64,000 nt of DNA, taken from the NCBI GenBank assembly GCA_035578175.1, contig JAQMRL010000001.1, forward strand, positions 61,031,553 through 61,095,552. The letters run 5' to 3'. Below, one piece after another: positions 13,901-26,210 of the stretch. Made by a program: the position numbers and the translations under genes. The stretch is from Catonia carolina. Lineage: Eukaryota > Arthropoda > Insecta > Hemiptera > Achilidae. The notes beneath the pieces were generated by a model. That model searched no databases, was not told where the DNA came from, and saw only the letters and a program-made list of their open reading frames with translations. Numbering within the stretch: position 1 is the first letter of the stretch; each line of letters starts with the position of its first letter.

Positions 13901-16900
13901 GGCTGAACACCATGTATTAGTGAGCCACTTGCCTTTAAATCATGTTGCTGCCCAGGTAAATGAAATCAATTTCATTATTGCATTTTCTGTAGACTATTAT
14001 TATATTCTATAAATGTCAATAGCTAGGTGACCATTGCCGGATGTATAATTCGAGAAAATAGTAACTAATAGTCTAAAATTTAATTGTCAAGTGTTGTTTT
14101 TATGACAAATGACACATAATTACTCCAAAATAGCTCACTATGATGGAATAGTACACAAAAAAGAGGCAGGGAGACTTTTAAAAATTCACTCAACCACATT
14201 TTAAACTTGTAAGGAGTTTTATTGAAAATTATTTGAAAAACAACCATCTCATAAAAAATAAATTTAAAAAATTTATCATACTCACAAAACTCAGGCTCTG
14301 TTGCTGATTTCCCACGGTTTCAGGTGTTCAGGTATTCTTTTTTCGCAGCAAGCCATTTAATAGCCTTTCTCCGTATCCGCAACCTGAGGAAGCGTCCTGT
14401 TGCCTCACTCAATCCTTAGGGCAGGGTTAAGTAAAAGGAGTCAGGTAAAACGGTGCAGAAAGCAAGTGGTTTCTTCCAAAGTGGGAGAGCATTAGTCACA
14501 AAAGTCCTCTGCATTTTAATAAAAATTATGGGTAGTGTATACTTTGTGTCAATTTTAACTTAGCAGTTAAGACATGGACTGAGGGTAAGAAGGTAGAAAG
14601 TAGAATTCAGGCAGCAGAGATGACGTTCAAGAGAAGTATGAGGTATAAGTATGAGAAGTATAAGTGGGAGGACAAGAATGAATAGAATAAGAAATGATGT
14701 AAATAGGAAACAACCGTAAATGTACAGCCTGTTAAGGAAGGTTGGACAGACAAAGCTGAGTTGGTTTGGTCATGTCAGTAGGACAAAGGGAAGACTGCCG
14801 AAAAGAATGCTGTACTTGAAGATGGAGGGAAAAGGCCAAAAGTTAAGTGAATGGGTTTAGTTGTAGATGAATTGGGAAAAAGATGTAATGTCAAAAGAGC
14901 AAAGAAAGAGCAATAGTTCACTGATAGAGGTGGTGATAAGTTGACCCGAGGTTGACCCATATTAAACAAATTATTTTGTCTCTCTAATATGCCTGCAAGA
15001 CCATGTAAATATTACCTGGTTTCTTTTAATTTTGTTTCCGGAAGTTCAGTAATCTCGTGATGGTTAAATCTTTTTTCTTCACTCTATTCTTCTTTGTAGT
15101 TTCTAATTTTTTACCATCAAGCACATTTAAATTCAAAATTTGTTTTTCTTCATTCTCCTCGAATTAAGCATTCTTTTGCTATGATAACCTCTTGAGCTAT
15201 TACTTAATCTGTTTAAAATAGTCGCCTTGACCTTTGTAGCTCTCATGATGCGTATACTCAGTACTCAATAAAATAATACTCATGTCGTGTAATGTTCCTA
15301 CCACGGTTGCTATAGAGTTTATCAAAACTGTGTTTATTAAAACCTTGATTAGTTCATTGAAACAATAAGTCAAAAACATTTTAGTCCTATTTTCTTAATT
15401 ATAACTTCAGGTTTTCAATTCTGTTCTATATATTTTTATTTGATCTGAATTTGATTCCTCTAGTGTTAATTTTGAACCGTAGATCCTCCTCAAGATTATT
15501 CTTTCTACTTAGGTAGATTTTCTGCTTTGTTATTAATAAAATTTACGTGAGAATAAAAATAATCAACAACAAATTTAACACAACCATAACTAATTATGAT
15601 TATATGACATACGTCTATTGTTGCGTAGTGAAATTTTTCACTTAATAACTAAAATGATATTCCCAATTAAACTTTTGCATTTTTTTTCATTACTTTATGG
15701 TACAAAGAACCTTAGATAAGTAATTTGTACACGGGCAGAAGTAAAAACAAATCATTTGTCACGTATGAATTAATTTCGTACGTGAACATTAATATCTACG
15801 TACGTTTATTGTGGCCTATTTATTGTGGTTATTCATTCGGCTATTATTTTATACACTGTCGTAAATTACATTTAAATAACTTAACTAGATTAAGTACAAA
15901 AATGTTATTACAAAATTAAAGCTTAAACAAAACAACTAAAAATAAAAGATGGTTAGATATACCTTATAATTGACCCTTACCTACAACCAATTTTACAGTG
16001 TTTCCCGTACGTAGATCTACTTTTCTAAACGTACTTGTTACAAAGCATAAACTGCTTAACAAACTACAAAATTTATGATAGCCCTGATTTCATTCATACC
16101 CGAGTTACTACCACTACTCGGCTGCAACAAACTAGTCTACGTAAAGGCGATCAATTCCTTTCTATACTTTGTCCAACAATTGGAAGATACCATTGCTTAT
16201 ACGGCCGGAGCGCTGTTACGTACTGTATTAAAAACAGTGACTCGCTATGAAAATAAAAGTTGATCTTAATGTAGGCTGTATTATACGCTTATGACCTTAA
16301 AACAAATTACGTTTACGATTAAAAATGTTTACGTTGTTATCTGAAATATATAATTGGCTCTATGTGACAGAATTTTTATTACTTTCATAATTGAATAGAA
16401 CTATTTAAAGTGTAATGTACAGCATTCTGTTTGTAAAACCATAAAATATTATGAAAAGTTAAAATTAAATTAAACATATTTTTTTATTCTTTCAATATCT
16501 ATATATTTATTCATTTTATCACTATAGGCCTATAGGCTGCCATCTATTAAACATTATAAATTATTACAGTATTATATAGATACTGTATATGTATTCTCTT
16601 TTTCACATCCACGTTGGCTTCCAATTTTTAGTGTTGCGATACCATTTGTCGTGTGTAGTAACGTTGTTGCACATGTAAATTTTTAATGAGTATTGTTTGT
16701 TAGACTTTATTGGTTCAGTGCTGCATTTCTTTAATAATACGTGTTTATTTATATTATTAATAAAATGGAACTAGTATGACAAAGGAAACTGTTTATTTTA
16801 AATTATAATTACAACTAAAACTTTTAAGTTATTAATTAAATACTACGTTTGTTTGTGCGACAGATAGTAGCAGAGAGCGTATTGCTCTATAGAAACCAAT

Positions 16901-19900
16901 GTTAAATTGGAATCACCTATAGTAGATAGTATAAAATAATTGTATCTTTCCTACAGTCTCAAGTGACTGTTGAATATATTATAGAAAGATTAAGAACAAC
17001 TAAATAAATAAAGGACAGTAGACCCTATTAAAACCTTCTTCCCTTGGTTAGTAATATCTAAAGCATATAGAAATAATAAAATAATAAGAAATGAAATAGA
17101 ACATACTTACTAAATAATAGGCATAATAAAATTTTTTACGGTATTTCAAGGGACAACAGTCGAACCTGGTTTAATCTGCTATTCCTAGGATTCCATTAAA
17201 AAGCATTATATTCACCGGGAATCCATTGTATTGGTACAATATTATAACCAACTTTTGTGTACAGAAACAAATAGGCTTAAAAAATTCAAAAATTGAAAAT
17301 GAAAACTTTTTGAAGTAAAACGAACTTTATCGGCCTGTTATTTTCTTTCCAAAATTACAAATATAAGATCTGCGCCGGCCGCATTGGCGCAGTTGGTAAC
17401 GTGCTCGCCTCTCATCATGCGGTCCTGGGTTCGAATCCCACTCAGGCATGGCATATTTTCATACGTTACAAAAAAATCATTTCATTCTCATTTACACACA
17501 GTCACACCCCAACCCCAACGTCGTCGCTAATGACCTTGTAGTTGATGCGACGTTAAATAAAAAAATAAAAAAAATCAAGTTTACTCAAAACATATACAGA
17601 GCACTCTCGTTTATCCGGGATCGGGTCAACCGGGATGCGGATCATCCGGGATGAAATTTTTACACAAATTACAAACATGTACTTCATGTATCGGGGTAGT
17701 TGGCAGATGCCGACACCCCCGTTCGGAATGAGGTGTGTAATATTAGACTCGACCAATTAAATCAGTTCAGTGACCTTTTGTTGCGCCCGGCCATTTCTCC
17801 ACCTACCAAATTCCAATGCATTCGTTGAGGGTTCGTCGGTCGTGTATATCGTTTGCAAGGTGTCTCGAGGTATATCGCTTTGTTTAGAAAATACGTCTTC
17901 AGAAGTTTTATTTGTTTCAAGTTACTGTATAATTAGAGTACTGTAGTTACGTTTTTACATAATAATGCTGAAACGAAAACGAATTGTATTAACAATAGAA
18001 CAAAAAATGCAGATTATAAGACAGTTTGAAAATGGACAAACAGTGAAATCGTTAGTAAACAAATATAACATCGGTGATCAAACGGTTCGTGATATTATAA
18101 AAAATAAGCATAAACTGATTGAGTTTGGTGTAACAAGTGACAGTGCCAGTGGTATGTCATCGAGAAAAACAATGAGATTATCCACTTATGAAGATTTGGA
18201 TAAAGCCATGGTAATTTGGTTTAACCAACAACGAGCGGACGGAAATCCAATTTCAGGGGCTGTGTGTGCTGCAAAAGCAAAGTTTTTTCGTGACAAATTA
18301 AAAATACCCGGCGAGTTTCATGCTTCTTCAGGTTGGCTTACACGATTTAAACAACGCCATGGTATTCGTCAACTTTCTATTCACGGCGAAAAACGTAGCT
18401 GTGATATGCCGGCTGCTGAAGAATATAAAACAGTGTTTAAAAGTTTTATTGAGGAAGAAGGTTTATCGTCGGAACAAATTTATAATGCAGATGAGAGTGG
18501 ATTATACTGGAAGTGCATGCCGCCGAAAACGTTGGCTAGTGAAAACGAGAAGTCTCCTTCCGGTTATAAAATTCAAAAACAACGGTTAACCGTGATGTGT
18601 TGCAGTAACGCCTCTGGATCACATTTTCTTAAATTGTGCGTTATCGGAACTGCAAGAAAACCTCGAGCTTTTTCTAAAGTTAAAGACCTTTCTAATCTTC
18701 CTGTTGAATATTACCACAACAAATCAGCATGGATGACTAGAGACGTGTTTGAAAGCTGGTTAAAAAATAAGTTCGTTCCATCAGTGCGTCAACATTTATC
18801 GTCACTTGGCATTGAACAAAGAGCGGTTTTAGTTTTAGATAATGCTCCTACTCATCCCGCTGCAGACATTTTAAAATCTGACGACGGGAAAATATTTGTA
18901 AAGTTTTTACCTCCTAATGTGACGGCCTTAATCCAACCTATGGATCAAGGAGTGATCCAAAACGTAAAAACAATTTATCGAAGAAATTTACTGCTAAGAT
19001 TTGCAAGCGAGAAATGTGACGACTTAAAAACGTTTTGGAATAACTTGACCGTTCTCGATGCTATTTACGGTGTTGCTGCCGCTTGGAAGTGTGTAAAATG
19101 TTCAACAATCAAAAAATCTTGGCGAAAATTATTACCCGAAACTAACAACACATCTGAGAATAACAATGAAGAATATTCTGCAGTTGTCGACGATCCACAA
19201 AATGATATTGTGCGTGAAGTTCAACGTACCTTACATAACGCGGGTTACACAAATATTAATGAAAATGATGCAAGCGAATGGCTAAACGAAGACAATAATT
19301 CAGCTGGCCACGAAGTACTTAACGACGAAGACATTTTGCAACATGTTACAGCAGAAGACGAACCAACTACGACGGCAGACGACCAGGAGGAAGACCTCAT
19401 ACCAGATCGAGACATCAGTCACAGCACTGCGTTAACCTACGCTGAGGGTCTACTCGATTATCTTGAACAATGTGAGGAAAGTACGCTGTTTGAAAAATTG
19501 ATGCTTCGAAATTTGCGCAGCACAATTGCACGTCGCGTTAATGAAAATAAGAAACAAACAACTTTGTTATCATATTTCAGAAAATAAAGTAAGTACAGTT
19601 TTAATTTACGTAATCGATATGCATTATTTCTTAATTTACCCTCAGAATGCTAACACTTAATTCTACTACAAATACGTACATTTATTCATAATTATTTTAT
19701 CGTTTCTCGTATTTTGTAGTACGTAAACGTATATGTACTATGTATGTACGTATGTACAAATAACTAAATTTCGTTTTAACGTTTTTTAAATCACATAAAA
19801 CATACTGCATACGTACGTATACGTACTACATACATATGCACGTATACGTTTCATATGCACTATGAAATGGGGCAGTCAGCTACTTTAAAGAAGGGTGGTA

Positions 19901-22900
19901 GTGTAAATAATGACTCTAAACGTAGTTTTTTGCAGCAGCGGATTAACCGGGAAATACGTTATCCGGGAAACAGCATTTCCCAAGCATCCCGGATAAACGA
20001 GAGTGCACTGTACAAGTAAACTATTTTTTTTAAATATATTTTATATTTAGTTTTTAATAGTGTTAAAATGAAATATATCACATTTTTACAGACTATTGAC
20101 ATTCATTTAGCAATGCGAATTGGTGCTACTGTGGTTTTCCCGCCTATTACAAATCTAAGAGATGTAAGTAATTTTAAAGTTTTAAGTAGGCCTATTTATA
20201 TCTGATTGTACTATTATTTTAGGTTATGTTGGTCTGTAGAAATAGAGCTTCCTCAATTCTAAAATAGACTTTTCTGACATCTTAACTCTTTAAAGCCTGT
20301 CAATTTAAGTTGCTGCCTAACTTGATATCACTAGTAAAGATCAACTGAGGAAAGAATATGGCGTGCCGATACACGTGTTATGGGACGTGACTGCGGAACA
20401 TCGTTTCTCATTTCAGCATACAAAACTCAAGGTCACATTCGTTTCTGTTGGCATTAGCCATCACTATAAATTATTATAAACTTTTTCAGCAAAAATATAA
20501 ATAAACTTACTTTCGTTCATACAGTCGAATAAAGTAATAACAACAATAAAATTAAACCGTACCTGAAACTAAAAGCACCATTCGACTAGACGCACAATTA
20601 AACCGAACCGAACAGTTTAAAATAACAAAACCAACTAAATTGACACATACATGAAGAATTTGTAATATAAACATTGAATAAGCCTATAAACAATACGGAG
20701 TAGTATGCAACTGAATTCTAAACAAAATTAAGTGATAAGAAAAAGATTTTATTAACGTTAGGAACCGTGGCTGTTCGTTGTTATTGTTTAGCAGTTATAA
20801 AAGTGTTGGTGTCCACCCGTTGACTAATGCTAGGCTGTTGCATGTATTTGTGTGGTGTATTTACACGTACTACCACAGATGCAGTTTGTTGATTCGACAG
20901 TTGGTTCTTTCAGTGAACTCACTGTAGTTAATTAAACGTAGTGAGTAAGGCAAATTTAAAACACCTCACTCCTCACTGTACTTAGCGGAATCTTTGAGAG
21001 CTCAAACCACACACAGCCTTTTGGCTCTTTTAGTTGTTGTTTTAACCAGATACAGTAGCCTATAGTCCGTTTTTAGTAAGTTGAGTCCTGTTGTAAACAA
21101 ACTGCGTATGTGTTAGTCCCTGTAAATACACAACACACAAACACGCGTGGCCTTGGGGGAACTCTCTGCTAGCTAACCCGTGATCTAAAAAAAAACACCC
21201 ACTCATTACATTTTGTCAATTCAATCGTCAGTGGTATAATGTAATAGGCCTACTAAAATTATAATTATAATGCCTATGAAATTATAATGGTTTAGTCATT
21301 TCCATACACAAATTATTTTCATTTCACGTGACTTTATCAGTAATTTATAGATTTGTGCCATCAAAACAAAATAAATCTTGTAGTATATGAGTCAGTCACG
21401 TTTTGTGGAATACGTGGTATGTGATGTCTTCGTGATTTAGTGTGCGATTTGATGTAAAATTCTATTTATTCGCATCAATTTTCGTATTTTTTCTTAGTTT
21501 CTGGGTGTTAGTGCGGGTTGTGTTCGTGATTGTGCGACAACAGATGTATTGACGATGGCGAGCGAACCTTCTTCTTCCGGAAGTAATATTAAACAAAAAA
21601 TCGGAAACCTGTATGAAGCGGAGAAAAGATAATTGCAATTAATGTTTTCAATAAGTTTGCTAATAAATATCCTAAATTATAAATTAAAAAGATAGAATCA
21701 CTTACTGCTGAATTTACTGGTGTATCTTGTCCAAGTGTTCACATAGTACGAAAAAAATTTAAACGGAGTGATGTTTTAAAACCTCAGTTAAAAAAAGAAA
21801 ACGTAAAACGCCTGCTTTAGACAAATTTGATGATATCAACAAAACTGCTTTAAGATTTATTATTCATAAATTTTCCTTAAGAAATGAGTTACCTACTTTA
21901 AATAGGATTTTGTCGGTTGGCACTAATGGTCCTGATTTACCCAACATTAGTCGGTTTAAATTCAGTTGTAGGTTCAATAGTTTTTCGTGTAAAAGTATGC
22001 AACAGCATGAAAGGTACGAGCGAACGTAGTGTAAGCAAAATTTTTTGAATACTCAGTTCTGTTCGTTCCACTCGCCCGGTGGCTTGTTTACGCTAGGACT
22101 CAATTAAGAAAAAACGTCCTATAGACCACTATTTATGCCGGCTAGGTCAATGACCGCTTGTTATAATGACTGATGTAAAAGTACACGCCTACACTAAATA
22201 AAAAATCTGGTGTGAAACACTCACACAACTTTCTCTTGCCAATGTAAATAATTAACAATAAACCTAACATTATTAATAAAACATTAGAAGTAAACAAGAA
22301 ACCAACTTTAATAACATAACCTAATTTTAATCATGAAAGAAAGACGCAAAATGAAAATCAACCTCAGTTTAGCTTGAAAATACGGAAAATCACTCTTTCA
22401 CGCTAAACTAGGTTCTGTACAAAAAATGCTATAAATAAAAGTTGTAGATCTTTTAATTTTCTATAAATTTAATTATATACACTTTTGTCGTAAAATGTAT
22501 TCTAAGGCCGAAATCTTAAAAAATAGATTTTTCACACGTTTTCGTGAGGAAAAACAGAAAATTGCTAATTACTGCTAAACTAAGCGTATACAAAAAGAGT
22601 TTGAAATAAAAGTTGTAGAATTTTAAATTCTCTACTTTTATTATTATATACATTTTTGCGCTATAATAGACTACATATTAAAGCCGTAATCTTAAAAAAA
22701 AAACACTTTTTTACGTGAAAACAGCCTAATTAAGAATTTCAGCAAATATGGCGCCTACCCTATCTTGTAGAGAATAAAAAATTGAGTAAACCAGGCGATT
22801 TTTAAAAAAATGTAGGAACAGTGTTTGAGAAAATTGCAAAAAAGTGAAAAATTATACGAATAAACTACTACTTCCGGTTGACCGATTTTGATGAAAATGT

Positions 22901-25900
22901 TCGTGTCGGGTCCGGTAGTGGTATGTAACTTAAGTTTCAAGTTCGTACGATGTTCCGTTCTTGAGATATTTTGTACACACGCGCGCGCGCGCACACACAC
23001 ACACACACACACAGACCAATTGCTAAAACATGTTTTTTGGGTTCAGGGGGTCTGCAAACGTACAGATATCCGGTGAAAACTCGATTTCAAAAAATCGACA
23101 TGAAAATATTACTTTCCTTCCTATATATTCATATTGGCAAGAGAAAGTAAAAATGTGATAACCTATATAGTAATATACCAGCACAGAGAACGATATCCTC
23201 GAATTAGAAAGTATTACACAATATGTTTTGCAATTTATTCAATTTTAAAGTGTTTGTAAAAACTTGTACTGTTTTGAAGAGAGGGTTGCAACAGAACATC
23301 CTTTGTACGGAATTGTATGTTGACAAGAGTACGAACTTTTCTTACAATGACAATTTAGAAAAAATAAATATATTGAGAAGCGATAGTAAACAAAAATATA
23401 TTACATTGGAGACTACACCGAGAAAATTTTTCCGTCCGATATCGTTCCGTGACGCAGACAAGTACAAAGATTGCGCGTGGAGTAGCAGCCTTGTTCTAAG
23501 TACTAGAATCGCACACACAATCTTCAATGCCGCAACCTATTATGTCAAATGGTTTAAGAAATTTAGTGAGATCTGTGTATCTATGTTCCCTATATTTGTT
23601 GTTAATTAAATATCAGCACTTTTTTATTGGTACTTCTTGTGAATGCCAAAATCTAGTGTGAAGTTTAAAAGAAGAGGCGCTTAGAAAAGTTTTAACTCTC
23701 GACCACTCGTCTTACGACGTATGGAGCCAATTAGTTCATTATAGGCTCGGCAGTATAAACGTATTACACTGATATTAGTAATATTTTTTTAATTCATGCA
23801 CCGTAAATTTGAGTATACATTTCTAACGCATTTTAAATCAACATTTCAGAAACTGGTCGATGTATTGAAAGAAGTTCAACCTACTATTTTCTTGACAGTA
23901 CCAGGTATATGGAATAAAATATATCAAATACTTTCAAAAAAATTAGAAGACGCAGGTATTAAGGTAAAAATTACGAAAATAGCCGCTACGATCGCTGCAG
24001 CGCGTAGGTAAGCCTACGGAATCAATGTTCTATTTTTATCAAGCTGTGCAATTGATGTAGTCTATGTACATTTTAGCCTATAAGTTTATGGATTAAGTCA
24101 AATTCTCAATTATTCATCTTATCTTCAAAGTATGTGAGGATAAATAATTTTTTAAAAAATACTGTTTTACTCTGTAAGTTATGCACCCTCGAAACAGCCG
24201 AAACGAATCTGTGTCCAACTGCTACTAAGAATTTAATAGAAACGTATCTTAGGTAAGACCTACCCATCGAATTCTGTATAGACAAAATATAAATACACTT
24301 TTGTATTCATTGAGTGTTGAAAGTAAACAGTTTATGTGAACAACTGTTTCAGACAATAACTGTGGCATTGTTCACGCAATCGACTTACTTCAAGCAAACA
24401 GCTGTTTACATAAAGATTATTTTAGTGATAACATACAACCTCTAAAAATATGATAGCATAATATACCGTCAAATGGGGTGACTTAGTAACAGCAGGGGTT
24501 AGATTGTGCCAAACCATATTTTTTACTGTCCCGCCTTAACTATAAGAGATAGGACCCTGTTTTTAGGACAGATGGAAGCTTTGAAATGTGCTGCGTTTCG
24601 CTATCTATTTCGTATTACTTGATTTAACCTCTTCGTTTTGTAATAGCTCTTCATTCACTGTGGCATTTTGTGAAATTTGAGGTTATGTGTGCAACTTTTA
24701 TGTGGGACCAGGACACGATTCAATATAATATAAATCAGGTTAGTATTACTTTTAGTACATTTAGTTGTGATTATTTTCATATAAAATTTAATTAAATTAA
24801 ATAAGTTTACGACTAGTTATTACTGTTTAATCTTTTGACCGCACATTCACGGGGTGACTTTGTGCCAATTTTGGCACAAGTGTCACCCTTGATGTAACTT
24901 TTTGTTCAATAATTTTTTACAGCTGGCCGTTTACTAAGAAATAAGGGTTGTAAAATAGCTTGTAGCATACAGCTACATAACTTAATATGATTGAAAAATG
25001 CCAGCAGTTTGCTAAGATAGTGCTCATTACATTTTTTGCGTTCTGTTTGTTTTAGGTTAAAAGTGGATATTATTTCAAAAATGGCAAGGAACTATGTTCG
25101 AAAGTGTGGAAGCCGATCTTATATTACAATATCAGGTAAAAGTGTGTCTGCAGTGGGCCTCCTGGTTAACAATACAGAAAATACTGAGACTTCTACATCC
25201 AGGAAGAAAAAAAGAAAAGAAACAAAATATCAGACAGCAGTGAATCAGAGGTGGAGAGAAACTTTTTGATGAAAGTGAAGATAGCTAGAAAGGTTTTACT
25301 GATCCAGATTGCTAAACCAGATTTTTTGAGAGTACTAATAGTGAAGAAACGGCAAGATGTACCTCAGATAGTAGCAACGTAAGTGTTAGGGACTTGATTG
25401 TATTCTTATATGAAGGTAAAGGTGTATCATGGACGTATCAAACTGACGTACACATTAATTTGATGGAGAAATCAGGCAAACATTGGAAATGACCCCAGCA
25501 AAGAAAGCTGAGATTTGGTATTCTAAAGAAGCAGTTTTAAGAACGATTGCTGATCTTGTACAATTGTCTGGAAGAGAATACTATTGTGGACTTGAAGCCA
25601 TAGCCAAATGATTTTGTAATTTACTTTGTAAAATTAGTGCTCAATTTTTAATTAATTTTTATTTGTATTTTAAGTTTATCAGTTTTTATTCTATTCTATC
25701 ATTGATATGTAAAGGTTTTAGATCTATTAAAATAAAGTAGACACGGTATTTCCTAGTTTTAAGTGGCTAAAAATCATTTCCTTACAACATATGCTAATTT
25801 TAAGTAAATTCTTCTTTTTTGGCTTTAATAAAATATTGTTTTTTATTTCCGTGGTCTTCAATAAGCACAAACCAAGCCCTTCTTAGGGTAAGATTGTGCC

Positions 25901-26151
25901 ACATTGATTTTTAAATAAGATATCATAGTGACAACTTGCTGGCACAAACTAGCCCCGATCAGTGGGGTTAGATTGTGCCATGAATTTTTCAAATTTGTGG
26001 CTAACTGGCATAATAAATCTCTTTTTTTTTTAAATGAGATGAAAGCTAAAAACTAGCTCTTGTTTTAGGCATAGTTGCCGAATTAATATTTTGCATACTT
26101 ATAAAAATACGTAGATAAGTACACAAAAAGTGGCACAAACTCACCTTTGAC

Positions 26152-26210
<59 letters not shown>

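Noticed and set aside
17392..17450. Possible functional tRNA gene (A and B boxes present)
   Set aside because: The same sequence recurs with a SINE body, A tail and target duplications at 35.1 and 29.8 kb, so it is a SINE head.
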